In this document: positions 23,641 to 36,100 of the stretch, piece by piece
Numbering within the stretch: the first letter of the stretch is position 1
How the letters are laid out: the number at the start of each line of letters is the position of its first letter
DNA from: Serpula lacrymans var. lacrymans S7.9
Lineage: Eukaryota > Basidiomycota > Agaricomycetes > Boletales > Serpulaceae
Assembly: GCF_000218685.1 (NCBI RefSeq)
Contig: NW_006763299.1
Span: 1,566,031 to 1,630,030 of the forward strand
Direction: 5' to 3'
DNA length: 64,000 nucleotides
Notes under the pieces: generated by a model
Database searches by the model: none
The model's input: only the letters and a program-made list of their open reading frames with translations
What the model was told of the DNA's origin: nothing
Translations under genes and position numbers: made by a program

Positions 23641-23766
23641 GCAGACCTGTGAGCAGATATTCTGGAGGTTCTCACGGGGAGGGAGAGTGTATAACCCAGC
23701 CTGACGTCGGAAATGTCCTGCTTGTGTACCCCCCTTGTGAACACCCACATCCATTACTTCAAACCA

Positions 23767-24259
23767 TGTCAGCGGCCGTAAAGATCATCTGGAAGTGTAC
23801 CAAGCCGAATAATCAGAACCTCGTACAGCTTTACGAGCGGTTGATGACCCAGGCAGCCCAAGCACAGGGCATGGACACAGCTGTGATCAGGCAAGTTTAT
23901 CTTATGATTGCTACGCCCATGATATATCCTGACAGTAGCATAGACACGGGATCCACAATACGACCCGCATTGGGGGCAAGTATGTCAAGACTGTACCGCA
24001 CATCACGGGCGACATCGTGAACAGTAAGTTTAGGAGCTAGTCTATACATCCAGCCCACCGCGACTTATTGTCCCACGCAGCCAAGAAGAACGTGGGTTTT
24101 GCCCTGCATTACAATATCGATGCCACTGGGCTCGCGGTGCTCCCTGCAACGTCAGCTGCTCCCAACCCCGAGCTGTGGGCGCTCCAGCACAAGCATGGCA
24201 AAGGATTCGTTTTGATTGACTCGGAGAGTGGCAAGGAAGATGTGCGCGACATTGACTGA
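23767..24259 (+). pseudogene. Unidentified two- or three-exon coding remnant
   Basis: An ATG at 23767 opens SAAVKIIWKCTKPNNQNLVQ and continues to about 23890. A second segment encodes GGKYVKTVPHITGDIVN and ends at a GTAAGT donor near 24022. It joins, in phase, an exon starting after the CACGCAG acceptor near 24080 (KKNVGFALHYNIDATGLAVL) that ends DSESGKEDVRDID and a TGA at 24257-24259. The link between the first two segments is not resolved. The protein family is not recognised. Confidence 0.4.
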
Positions 24260-24613
24260 AGCGTGGAAGTAAGGGAAAGCCCTAGTATTCGTTATCTTGT
24301 AAAGTGCTCAGACCTACAATTTTTCTTGAGATAAAGCACATGTAGTTTATTGTATTCGTATTGTACGTTGTTCTGTATTCAAAGCCAAGGCCACATCCTT
24401 CATCAGATGATTACGTCTGCCCGTCACCAAGGCGTGAACATTTTGGATCGAAACACAATTCTTGGAGTGCATACACATTCCAAGACGCTGTGGGTGCAGC
24501 AAATAAGCAAAGAATATTACATCCATATATCATGTACAGAGATACCCATGCGGAGAAACCAAATCAGTGAAGTACAGTGAAGAGCAAGGGGCGTGTCAGA
24601 ACGGACAAAAATA

Positions 24614-26115
24614 TTACAATGTAAACCACGGATGCCGAATGACATGCTGTAAACAAATCCTCTCCTCTGGCCTATACTTCAACATCTTCTCCAAAAGGTC
24701 CACCAACATATCAACTTCTTCCTCAGGCAGTCGCACCCCGAGTTTTTCTATCATCGGTCCTTCGTCTTCAGACGACGGATCGTCCTGCTCGCCTATCTGG
24801 AGCAACTTTGCTCTGATAGAAGTTTTGTAGGATTTCAGGAGCACGCCAGCACGTTCTTGATCCTGCTCGCTCTTGGGCTGGCCATCCTCCTCAAACCATA
24901 GTGACCGCTGTTCAAAAGCACCCCACCAAGGGTCAGGTAGTCGTCCAAGCGTCTCGACCGTCTGTTTGAGAACGTCGATATCACTCCCCAGGAACGATTC
25001 GAAGAGGGCAAAGCCAGCACGAATTTCAAAGATGGCGCATCCGAGAGACCAGACATCTGCCTCGAAGCTCGCTCGCCCCGCAAAGCGAGCCTCCGGTGAC
25101 TGGTAATTTAACACCGTTCCTGGCTCATAGGACGGCGGTGGAGAGGCGGCGACGTAGGACTGGCCAAAGTCACTAACGATGGTGCTTTCTTCAAGAAGTG
25201 ATGTGTCTGACATTCTGGAGTTCTGGATGGGGGCGATGAGCATAGCTGGTGCGTTCGGGCCCAAGGGTTGCCCGTCACGAGTTCTAACATTCTCCGTTTC
25301 GGGATCGCCCAGATGAGCGTACACTTCGGTGTCCGACCATTCAAGGACATGGGGCGACAGGCGAAACAGGATGTTCGATGTGGTCAGGTCTAGACGAGAT
25401 TGTTTATCGGCAATCAATGCCGATGGGATGCCAATGGGAAGGAAGGGGAAGATGGCTTACCTCCATGGACGACACCCGCACAGTGCATGTGGTGTATCGT
25501 TTCTACTGTTTGTTTCGCGACCTTCCTAGCCAAGTCTGCACGTAGTCGTCGACTACCAGCGACGCGGCCGGGAGAGTCAGACATGGCAAGGATGCTCGGG
25601 CCGGCGAAGGGGGATATGAGGAATAGGTGGTTGCCGTTCGGGCCTTGTACGAAGAAATGGTGGTTGACAGTCTGGAAGCCAATGGTCTCGGAATGAGGAA
25701 GAGATGCTCTGAGTTTCTGGGAAATGGACAGTTCGGGGATTTGGCTCGGGGTGCTGGACGAGGGAACATCAGAGCGCATTGCCTTGAGAGTGACGATTCT
25801 GCCCTGGTCTTCCCTTGCCCGCTGATCACGGGCCAGCCAAACAGTAGAAGAACCTCCAAATCCGAGTTTATGAAGGACTCTGAAACGCCCTTGTTCAAAG
25901 TCATCGCCAATCGATATTGGGTGGAATCCGCCAGGTTGGTAGTCTTCGACGTCCTCGATTCCATCAAGCCTCGAAGGGATGAAGCGAGGGGAAACCATTG
26001 TGGAGGTGCGGCGCGTTACTGCAGTGAAGAAGTAAGCGAACGAGTTTCCTGCAGGCCGAAGGAGAGCAAGCATTCTAATCGCGGAGATTGAAAAGTGGCT
26101 ACGCGCATCTCTCAA
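24614..26115 (-). CDS. SRPK-like serine/threonine protein kinase
   Basis: Two exons, 26115-25461 and 25389-24614, joined in phase (GTAAGC donor, CTCGTCTAG acceptor). The total is 476 codons, or 462 from the ATG at 26073, which may be the true start. The kinase core is complete: glycine loop LGFGGSSTVWLA, catalytic-lysine strand VTLKAM, catalytic loop VVHGDLTTSNILF (HGD replaces HRD, as in many fungal SRPK relatives), DFG in IVSDFGQSY, SPE in YQSPEARF, and DVWSLGCAIFEI. SRPK-type kinases phosphorylate SR splicing factors; expanded fungal families often have unknown substrates. No stop or frameshift was seen. It is the only intact-looking host gene inside the transposon zone. Confidence 0.88.
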
Positions 26116-26509
26116 CTATGTCTTATGTAAGCACGCGGAGCCTCGAACCTCTCCATTTCGAGTGTCAAATTTCATTACTTAGATGAAGAGAGTAAGATTA
26201 CAATTACAATTGAATCACTTTGTCCGCCAAGCAAGGTTTGAGTTGGCAACCCTAGTCATAAGCCTCGTTCAAGGTCCGTTTCGAAGGGACCTCGCTTAAA
26301 GTGCTTAAGCCCCAGTCCAGCTTTCAGCTGGGCCACGTCATCTATCTTGAAAATAGCCGAAGAGCAGACCTGGAGATCACCGGACTGATATTTTGGTATA
26401 TTCCTCAAAAAATCGAATTAAACAACTCCGACTATAATTGGCGCTTCAACTTTACATGCTGCAAGGCTGGGTGCCACCCTGTCAGTTTGCCTTCGCTCTT
26501 ATCCAAGTC
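26116..26509. other. Upstream of the kinase and of the Harbinger-associated gene
   Basis: Holds the 5' flank of the kinase (minus) and of the Myb-like gene (plus). The left end of the Harbinger element should lie here or slightly right of it, but I could not identify a terminal inverted repeat. Confidence 0.3.
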
Positions 26510-29273
26510 ATGGCGCACTCTGACGACAAATACGACACTAGCTACTCTGACGATCCCAGCGATTTCATCACCACTGATACAAGCTGTCAGACAGCATCAG
26601 AACACACTCTCCAGAAACAAGGTAATCCCCCTAGACCTGCCCAGATCAAGTGGACCAATTCTCATACAGATAAACTGGTTGAGTGGCTGGAAAAGCACCC
26701 TAAATGCAGATATGTCCTCTTTTCAGATTCTACTACTGTTGCGAAAGAAGAGAACCGAGAAGTGTTGAAGACTACCAAGTACATGAAAGCTTCATTGCAT
26801 TGAAGGATAGCAAGACATGTTTTAAAACATGACTCTAGTGACGACCTCCGTATTGCGGTTGATCATCATTGCAAACGATTTGGCGAAGCAGTCCAAAATC
26901 GTCTCACAACATAAGTACATACATTCTCTCTCCACGTATCTGCTCATGTCCTGTTAGCCTCAGCAAAACATACAAGGGACACTTGCGTGAATTAGGGTCG
27001 ACTGGGAGCGGCCTTATATGAGGAGACCCATCTAATGATCAATTCAATAGTCCCATTGGTATGTTTTTTTTGGTTTTATTTACAGGTTCTATGTATTGAT
27101 TTGAAAAGAACGTGTTTGGGCAAAGTTCTGTTGGTGGGACAGCCTGAATGCATTCTGGAAGTCCTCTCCGAAGTATAATGCCAAACCAGCAACTGCTGTG
27201 CATGGTCAAGATCTTGCTACTCAGGCCACAACAATCCTGTTCTCAATGAGAGGTGATGATGGGGCGATGGAACGGGGATATGATGAACAATGATTCAGGT
27301 TATGGTGTTGACGGTAATCAGGTGGCAGCAACATATAGTAGGGATAACTACCAGCGGCGGCAGCAACAGCACTACAATGTCCCTCAGCATGGGAGCATGT
27401 CTCAGCATATGTTTTCTAGGTCCAATCTGTCACTTTCTCATCTGCCGCCTATTCCCCAGCAGCCACAGCATGGCGGCAATATAGGCCCCTACATGTCCTC
27501 CCTTTATTACAATCCTTGAGGCACTGATCCCATTACTTCTGACCCGTCACTGTCCAGTCTCACCATCAACAGTAACGGTTCGGACAACTCGATTGGCTCT
27601 TGTCACGCTGTATCTTCTGTTCTGTCCATGGTATCAATCCCATCTATTTCCGGCCACATGCGCCAATTGGAGCAACTGTATGCACCGGTCCAACACTCAG
27701 CCATTGAGGTGAGTGCAGCTCCTTTAGGTCGTGGACAGTCGCCTATTCAGGGCCGTTCACCTGCTCACAGTGGGCCTGTCATCACCCCTAGATCTTCAAC
27801 TCCTACCTCAACTCGATCAAAGCGCACATGTGAGGCTGTCAAACCAGACAAGTCCGAGCCAAAGAAGAAACCTGAGCCGAAGCAAGTGAAGGGTAAGAAG
27901 ATAGAGTCGGACGCTGAACACTTGAAGACATTAATGGAACCTGTTCTCAAGGAGGATAAGAATGAGAGGGTATCAAAGCGTACTTTGAAGCAGGCAAAAT
28001 ACATCCACAATATGGTTGTCGAGCAGGGTAAAAACATTATCACCACAAAGGAAGCTGATGCTCAACATCAAGCCGTCCTCCTTCAGCTGGCCAAGTTGCA
28101 GATATTCTGTGAAGGGAATGCTCAGCATACTCAGATAACCCTACAAGAGAATGCCCAGTGTACTCAGCTTGCTGGTGAGGACATGCAATTAAAGCGGTCC
28201 GCCCATGGACTTGAAGCACTGAAGATTCAGTACCAGATGGGCATTACCAGGCTAATGGACATTCCTCAGATCTCGCCCGAAGTGTCGCACTTCCTATCAT
28301 CATCTGCATCCATTGACCCTGCCAGGGGTTCAACACTCTCCACGTCAGCTCCATTTGCTCCTGATGGTTTGGATTTTGAGTCCAACAACTCTGCTGGGGG
28401 CTCATCGCTCCTCATGTCGGCTCCATTTGTTCCTGAAAACCTGGACTTTGGCTCAAGTTCCAATACGGTAGTTTTTGGTATTGATGACCCCAATAGCCAG
28501 GCTATTGACAAGTACATTTTAGCTTTTGTTAGTGGTACTGTAAGGACCATTTATTATTTTCTCTATGTCTTGGTTTTCAAACGCTTTCCCCGTTACACCT
28601 CTGCTCTAGGGCTAGAGGTATCATTTGCTATTCTACTGCTCATAGCCCTCACAGGCTTTCTCAATCATCATTACCACTTTATATCGCAGATCAGAGACTG
28701 GGTATCACTCCCAGCCAGCCAGCACAATGGGTAAGGGCTGGTAGTAGGCATCTCGCCAACCAGCTCCAAGCCCCATCAGTGCCTGGATATACTAATAGAC
28801 ACTTTAGTCAGGATTGTACCTCATCATGAGGATACGGTTCCTGAACATGCGTGACAACACCTATTATTAGTACAACTCTCTCACCTGCTGATTAATCATT
28901 CAAAGTTGTATGATAGTTATTCCTTTTTCTTATTGGTAGATTTATTCCTCAGACCACTTTTTGTTTATTCCCCTTCCAGTCTGAGAGACGGACAGATAGT
29001 TATAAAAGCCCTGCACATCTCATGTATAGTTCTTTAGTTTTCTATTACTTGAATTATCCGCTTTACCTCTTATCAGAAACCTCTGAGTCCTACTCCTACA
29101 TCCTCTACTTGCTATATTCTCTAGCATCTGTCGATAACCAGGCTCATTGAACCCCTTACTCCCTGCAAGTGCAGTAGGAGACAGGTTTTGTTTCTGTTAT
29201 AGTTTATCGTTGCCTCACAGGTACTAGCATTGAGAATGAGGAGTTATATGAAGGTGGGATTGGTGATGTCTGA
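26510..29273 (+). pseudogene. Harbinger-associated Myb/SANT-like protein, broken
   Basis: Starts MAHSDDKYDT and soon shows IKWTNSHTDKLVEWLEKHPK, the Myb-like N-terminal domain found beside PIF/Harbinger transposases in mushrooms. Downstream pieces keep the gene's order: FGEAVQNRLTT, RELGSTGSGLI, YNAKPATAVHGQDLATQATT, then a long open region (27541-28538) with a Lys-rich stretch and MEPVLKEDKNERVSKRTLKQ. Stops at about 27030 and 27517 and a solo LTR at 28539-29219 break it. Coding resumes after the LTR as SIENEELYEGG and ends at 29273. In other Harbinger elements this protein helps carry the transposase to the nucleus and to DNA. Confidence 0.7.
28539..29219 (+). repeat. Solo LTR, family LTR-2, inserted in the Myb-like gene
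   Basis: TGTAAGGACC to GCCTCACA, 681 bp, flanked by GGTAC on both sides (28534-28538 and 29220-29224). A TATAAAAGC box at about 29000 supports the plus strand as sense. Same family as 18400-19096. Confidence 0.93.
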
Positions 29274-29490
29274 TGCCCAGCTGTTGGTTGGTTTTACTTG
29301 TTGGTTCTTGATGCCCTCATGGTCCCTATCATGTGTCCTCATACTTTTAAGTTGCATATGTTGATATGTTGAATACTTGTATAATGTTTTCATTGTTGTT
29401 GTATGTGCTTCAGTTGTTTTTCACGATGGATAATGAATACATTGCTTTGTTGTTTTCGTTACAGGATATGATGTATTACCAGATGATACA

Positions 29491-30998
29491 TCAATACAAG
29501 TGACTGTTAAAGAGTGAATCAAAAAGTCTTTGCCTAAGATCCTGATTCAGATTCTCAGGAATTTCTGACTCTAGCTCATCAGTATCCATGTCTATATCCA
29601 TTCCTCCATTGTCCTGTGCTCCTTGCTGCCAATCACTAGGAATAGTATTCTCTGCCTGGTTGCCTTCAAGTTCAATGATAAGGTTGTGTAAAATGATACA
29701 GCAACGAATCCAGGCAACGGCAAACTCTAGTTTGTTTTCTGTGTTGATTTGTATACGTAGTTCTTTGAGGGACTGGAATCGTATCTTGAGAAGTCCAATT
29801 GCATGTTCACAGCATATACAGATGCGTGATAAATGATAGTTAAATTGAGATTGCCTGTAGTGAGGCTACGACCTGGTGGCTGCTTGAATGGTGCTACACA
29901 CCAAGATGTGATAGGGTATGCAGAATCTGCCCAGATCCATTCATCTTCATTCAGAAAGACTTTATGGTTTTGTGATGTCAGAGTGTCTTGAAAGGCAGAG
30001 GAATCATGAGTGCTTCCTACATGCCCTAGACCATAATCTATGATCTTGAGATTATGGGGAAGAATAATTGCCTGGGGAAAGTTCAGATCACTTCCATAAT
30101 TCAGAAGTAATATAAATCACCTGGCAATTCAAAGAGTAGTTGGATTTTCTATCAAAGAATGTCTCTCCAAAGTGGCTTGGTTTTTGGAAGAGAGAAATGT
30201 TGGTACCATCAACTGCCAAACACCCATTTCTCCATTCTGCACAAACTTGATTCTCCACCCACGCTTTGGCAGCATCCTTCTCCTCTCGAGTAGGGGGACC
30301 AACAACCTCATCACAATGAGAGGATAGCAATTATACACCGATTGGTGCTATTCACCACTGTGCCAACAGAGAGACCTGCCCAGTCAGCAATATCAGCAGG
30401 TGTAAATCCATTTCCATAGTGGCCTAGACAGTTCAAAAACATGGAGAGTTGATGTTCAATAGGAGTCTGTGGTGTATTAGAATTATTGTGGAATATTGAG
30501 TGGTCACAGATCCTAGCTAAAATACTGTCAAAAGTTTCTGGTTGACATTGATTAATATGTTGGAAACATGTTGGATTGTAAAGACGTGACCACTCCATAA
30601 GAGGGAATTGTGATAGACGAGGTGCTTGTGGGTATGTTGTAAATACTCTTGTATGTTGCACCTGGTCTTGCAAACAGAGATATTCTGTTATTAATATTTG
30701 TATTTGATGTGCCTTGGGATGTACAACTACTTCTGCCTGCTCGGCAGATGATGTACCTTCTATTTTTACAAGGTATTAATACCTACCATAATATATTTAG
30801 TCAGAGGGAGACTACTGACTTACCTGACATGGGAGAATCTGAACGGACAAGAGAAAGCGGACTGCTTGGTGGTGACCCATCTTCAGAATAGTCGGTGACG
30901 GTGACCAGCCTGCAGATTAGCTGCCGAAGGAGATCCACAAATGTGGTGTCGAGTTCCTTGAGACGACACTGACAGATAGTGGGCTGGTGGCGAGACAT
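29491..30998 (-). pseudogene. PIF/Harbinger DDE transposase
   Basis: Starts MSRHQPTICQCRLKELDTTF; a GTAAGT donor at about 30827 joins an acceptor near 30758. The catalytic regions are visible: AVDGTNISLFQKPSHFGETF (first Asp), EDEWIWADSAYP (second Asp) and ICICCEHAIGLLK (Glu). It ends FDSLFNSHLY and TGA at 29491-29493. The helix-turn-helix region LSVGTVVNSTNRCI precedes the DDE core. The frame shifts by one near 29870, between PPGRSL and the Glu block, so the copy is probably dead unless a small intron lies there. It converges with the Myb-like gene, the usual two-gene layout of this superfamily. Confidence 0.82.
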
Positions 30999-31540
30999 GT
31001 TGGCATTTTGAGGTGCGTTTGGCTTGTTCATATATAGCTCACAACTCATGGTTTTCATGTTCAGCTTCGTGGTATACTCATTTTTTTGGTACAGCATTTC
31101 TATTTAATTTACACGTTTGCCGTCGGTTAGGCGTGGTCACCAAGGTGACAACTTTTGGTTACTTGCTTCCCCCCTGTTTAGAAATGGACCTTGAATGAGG
31201 CTATAATCTAATGTCTACGGACATCTCCGAGCACAGCCAGTTTCCAGTCTGCTTACACCCCCACATTCAACTCACAGTGTCTTCGCAAATATCTTGTTCA
31301 TCCCCATATGCGCTCAACTACTGCATGGGATCTATCCCAAGCTGCACATACATGAGTGCACCATACAGTCTTACGCTGTTATCGCACATGGCATTATAGG
31401 AAAATCCTATCCCATACTTGGATGGACCCAAATGTTGTTGGGTGCAATCGCCTTCAGAGGTTATTGTCGTGGGGAAACCTTGGGCCAATGTTTAGCTCAA
31501 TATATTATGGTGCACCAATCCAACCATCATCCGTTTCTTG

Positions 31541-31805
31541 TATTAAGAACAAAGCTTGAAGGAAGTGTCTAGCCACTTGCTGAGAGCAATCAGGGACTGG
31601 AACTAGAGTCCAATGTGAGTAACTAGAGAATAGGAAGCATTGGACTCTGCAATACTGTCCGAAGTTTTGTAAACAAAGGTAAACAAAGCAGCCACAAAGG
31701 CGAAATAATAGAGAACATAATCAATAGTGAATGATAGAAGAATAGATAGAGAAAGGAATGAAAATATATAGGTAGCACAAAGGTGCAGAATCACCAAAAC
31801 TAACA
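31541..31805 (-). repeat. Solo LTR, family LTR-E, non-canonical TG...TA ends
   Basis: In its own sense it runs TGTTAGTTTTGG to TTCTTAATA. TCTTG flanks both sides (31536-31540, 31806-31810), fixing the ends. Second copy at 58689-59008. Confidence 0.82.
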
Positions 31806-31849
31806 TCTTGGGCACAGATAGAATAACCGATTCAAAAAATCAGGGAAGT

Positions 31850-33240
31850 GGGTTCGTTGCTTACGGTGTTATCATGGCGATCTTGCTTGTGGTGGGCGAG
31901 GCTTGGGTGAAACAAAGTGGTCGCAGCCCAGAATGGTGGGATTTGTGGATTATCACTTTGTGGGTGAGTCGTGTCATAATAATGTTGATCGAGCATTTCT
32001 GATGTCTTTTTCAACAAAGGGTATTTGTATGCATATCATCCCAGTCGTTAGAACTGTTATTGATCGGCATCTAGATAACACCTTTGCCGAGCATTATGGA
32101 TCAACGTGGTCTGTGATTAACATGCAACATACGTGAGTATATAGTCTCATTTAGAGAATTATTGGTTGACCACCTAACATCAGCGTCCTGGGCTTTGTAT
32201 GTACAAGGCATTCCCTCACAGAAATCAATCAGTATTACTTACTGTGATTATGTTGTAGGGTGGAATAGAGGCATACTAGGGATATATTTAGCTCTAGATA
32301 ATCAAGTAAAGTATATTAACGCTCCTACTTATTTGCTTTCGCTCAGCTAAAGTCTTTTATCAGCGTAATGTGGTTCCCGGCTTGATGTGAGTATACGTTA
32401 AAGTACTTACATCAGGGTGTCGCTAACTGATGACGTTCTCTCAGCATTATCTTGACTGGCTGGGCAATGTTGCAGCACGCTCAAGCTCTGGAAATATCCA
32501 CAAAGGTACGGTATTCATCGCTTTCTGCATCGTTTGAAGTGCCTAATTACCCATTAAGGTTCATACAACTTTTGAATACACGCTTATGCTCGCTGGACTT
32601 ACTCGCATAGTCAAAATCTGCTTTGTCCCATCAAAATCTTCAGATGCGTCCAACAGAGACGATCAAAGTGATCAAACTTTTGCAGAGTGTACTCCAGGTT
32701 ATTCGCCAAGTGATAATGGGAAGATGGCTGCTGCCAGAGCCTTCCGTCATCTCCCACCTTTCGTAAGTCCAAAGTGATATCGTTTTAAAGAGTAATTAAA
32801 TAGGACTTTTCTTTTATTTGCGTAGTTTCTCGTAGCATCTGGGTAAGGGCTTAAGCATGATCTTGACTCTAGCTTTTGTCTCTTATATTCTTGCAGAATC
32901 TTGTTCATGTCCGCTACCAACGAGGAACTTAACTATGTACACAACAGTGACATGGATCACATCACTTATCTTCTGACTATGTTCAGGTCTGTGCTGTTAT
33001 ATGCTTTCACTCACCAGATGGCATTAGTCTCGCGTTCACATTGTACACTCTCATCCTCACATTGATCCATCTGTTTTCTACTACTGGACGAAATGCCCAA
33101 TCTTTTCCAACTACTGGTAACAACATTGAACTGGCCTCATCACGGAGCCCATCAAGATGATACGTGCCGGTGCCACAGTATGATGCTGCTACGCATGTCT
33201 TTGGACCTGATGAGGACAATTAAACATGGCCAAAGTTTTG
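31850..33240 (+). pseudogene. Spliced remnants of an unidentified protein
   Basis: Successive plus-strand pieces look like exons separated by short introns: VGEAWVKQSGRSPEWWDLW near 31890, IPVVRTVIDRHLDNTFAEHY near 32040, ILTGWAMLQHAQALEISTK (about 32450-32505), [19 protein letters not shown] with an Asp/Ser-rich tail (about 32565-32770), [10 protein letters not shown] (about 32900) and a hydrophobic stretch at about 33020-33090. Several stops interrupt the order. The protein is unrecognised; such remnants often sit beside mushroom transposons. Confidence 0.35.
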
Positions 33241-33544
33241 TTGCTCGGTTGCTCGAGATGACTCATGGGCTAAATTGGGTTGTAGCGTCAAGTACAACAT
33301 TGATTTGTTTTTTAATACAGTAACCTTTGTTTGATGTACTGCTCTTATCAAGCGTGTTTTCCATTTATTTGATGTTACTTAGATGTGGCTCCAAGTTTGA
33401 GTGGGTCAGGTTGCCTTATACACTGAGACCTACCTTCACAATGAGCTTACCCTCAACTTGTTGGTTCTCCCCAGTCCACCATGACTATAGGCTATAAGGG
33501 GATCCTGTGATACCTTTTGGGAGGTGTACCCTATGTGTGCCATC

Positions 33545-33780
33545 CTTCTAGGTGATAGGACCAGGTTAGTCATGGGTAAATAATAGGACAACTTGCTGAG
33601 GAGTCTCCTTGATCTATTGGGGTATTTATACTACTACAGACTATTTGTATATATGTACTATACAGTTGCTAAGTGAGGTGGCTGATAATGTCACAGGGCA
33701 CAGCCCTTGTGACCAGCTCCATCATGTGAGAGAGTTTTGTAGCTAAAAATACAGCTGGTAACAGTAACAAATCATTAAAC
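33545..33780 (-). repeat. Degenerate LTR-1 fragment
   Basis: Resembles the LTR-1 copy at 49856-50191 over stretches such as CTTGCTGAGGAGTCTCCT, GGGCACAGCCCTTGTGACCA and GTACTATACAGTTG. The ends are not clear and no target duplication was found. Confidence 0.6.
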
Positions 33781-33935
33781 CGTTCTCCACTCAGCTCCAT
33801 TCACCGTTTTTGTTTACATGTGGAGTGATACAAACACTGGCTCCACCCAGGCTCTACCAAAATCAGACACAGTAGCAAGACTGTTGACACCAGCCACCAC
33901 CGCATCAGGTATTCTTGTTTGACACAACACTCACC

Positions 33936-36100
33936 ATGCCATATGGCAGCCGACAACGCATTCCTGATGCTGCAAAGGAACTGATTGAAATAATGTCTGC
34001 TCAGCTAACATGTAGTGCAATTGCTTGTGTCACTGGTGTTAGTGCACAAACAGTTTTGACAGATCAAGGCACTTTGGCAGGGCACAGTACAACACATTCC
34101 AGATATACAAGGGAGACACCGGCTCCTAAATGCACTTGATGTTGCGGTAAGGCAAAGTTTTGGCATGATTTCCTGTATTTTACAGTTTTCAGTATCTTAC
34201 AGGCTGCATTGACCGAACACCAGATATCCAATTGTCTGAGCTGCAAGCCATATTATATCAAGAATGCGGGATCCTTGCTTCAGAGATCACTATCTCAGGA
34301 GCATTAAACTGACAGGATTTTGTGCAAAAACAAATGAGTTACGCTGCAGAAGAGTAAAATGAGAACAAACAAACTGTATACCGGGTGTTTGTTGATGAGT
34401 CTGCCTGTAATTGTCATATCCGTACCAGAGAACAGGACTCTGGCATCTCCAAAGGAGATATTTCCCCAAACCCAAACCTCCCGAATCTTCGGTATTCTTG
34501 GGATTACACTCCTCATGGCCTGCCGGTTGGCATAGCCCCATGTCCCACCCCCACATGGTACTCCGGACTTCCGTTCTGATACTCCTGCACTGGACTTCTA
34601 GTCCGTCATATGCTTTCCTACACACATTCCTGTACTCCTTATGGACTCTGTAATTTAGACCTTATGATACACTCCTTGCACATACATTTCTCTCTCACTA
34701 GATAATTGTCCGCATGGAACTCCATACCTACATTACAAGTTACTCTTTACAAGCCCCCACTCCTCTGACAGTATATAAGTTGTAGCTCCTGTACTCCGTT
34801 CCTGAAGTTCAAATATCAACTAGATTCCCTTGCCTTTTACAAGCCTCTTTCTAAGTTTTCCGATCCTTCTCCAAAGGGTCTTTATTCTGCTCCCTTTTCA
34901 TCCTCTACTCTCCTCCGTCCATTTTCTGTCAAGTTAGGGACCAAGGTCCGCAGAAGGGCCTAGCACACAAACTAAGCCAATTCCCCATTTTGTACTCTGT
35001 TACCCCCTACTCCATCTCCGTACTCTGTAACTCCGAACACTCCGCAGGTCACGGTTCTGACTGTTACGATAACACAATTTTTGGTCCTTCCCTTTCTTTT
35101 TATTCTCCGCTTTAACCTTGTACTTTAGCTTTCACACATAGTGCCACACGGCACTTCTCCTTTCTCACGCCGCGTTGCCTTTCTTCTTATTATGGACACG
35201 ACTCTCTCACACAGTGGAGCTGGCCATGCGGGCTAGCCCCATGACATCATCAGCCACTGTCTCCATCAACTGTATAGTACACATGTACAAACAAATCCTG
35301 TAGTAGTATATATACCCGAATAAATCCAGGAGACTCCTCAGCGAGTCCTCCTGTTGTTTACCAACTAACTCTCTGCATTCTAAGGGGTAACCACTCCCTC
35401 ATCATCTTCTTTATAGTGTGTTTCTGTGTGCGCCGGAGTAACTAACTCTTGGTTGTTACACTGACAGTAATTGGAAGACCACCAAATGAAATACAGCATG
35501 GGCACTAATTGGAACTCATGCTAGACAGTATGATTTCTTTGTCCGTGGTATATGGTGATCATCTTGCCTCCCATTTTTTTGTGCTCTGATTTGGCTTGTT
35601 GTTTAGATATTCTATATTGCCCGCCATCTCACTAGATGGTGTACTACACCTTGATATCATCAAAGAATCTTGGAGAGCAGTAACATTTTATTGCTTTATT
35701 GAAGGACTCCTTGATAGTATGAGCCCATTTCCACAGAAAAACTCAGTGATTATACTTGATAATGCCAGTATTCACCACTCTTCTGAGCTCAGAGAGCTTG
35801 TTGAAGCTTGGTAAGCTTCCTTTTGTAGATATATAGTTGTATGCTTCTAGTGGGGTGTGATTGCTCTACTTGCCTCTATACTCCCCAGACTGGAATCCCA
35901 TAGAAGAAGCATTTTCTGCTATCAAAGCATGGATTTGAGCCCAACAAGACTATACCCGAGGAGAGCTGTCAGGTCATGCAGCAGCTAACCCTTATTCTAT
36001 GATCTGAGAAGCTGTTTTCAGCACAATCACACCTGACAAAGTGGCTGGATGGTATCAAGACAGTGGTTATCTTGCTCATAGACCAGTTTTTGAGCTGTGA
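33936..36100 (+). pseudogene. Tc1/mariner-like DDE transposase, broken
   Basis: The N-terminal helix-turn-helix piece starts MPYGSRQRIPDAAKELIEIM. The first catalytic Asp is in VFVDESACN near 34390. After the insertions the protein resumes at NTAWALIGT near 35490, then SILPAISLDGVLHL (35610), VIILDNASIHHSSELREL with the second Asp (about 35750-35810), and YSPDWNPIEEAFSAIK with the final acidic residue (about 35880-35930), ending RPVFEL at 36100. Two in-frame TGAs after AIKAWI and after NPYSMI stand where Arg codons (CGA) are expected. About 600 bp of foreign sequence plus a solo LTR interrupts the part between the first Asp and the rest. Confidence 0.78.
35062..35460 (+). repeat. Solo LTR, family LTR-1, inserted in the Tc1-like relic
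   Basis: TGTTACGATAAC to TTGGTTGTTACA, 399 bp, flanked by CTGAC on both sides (35057-35061, 35461-35465). It shares the terminal 150 bp (CATCATCTTCTTTATAGTGTG and similar) with 47075-47475. Confidence 0.93.
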
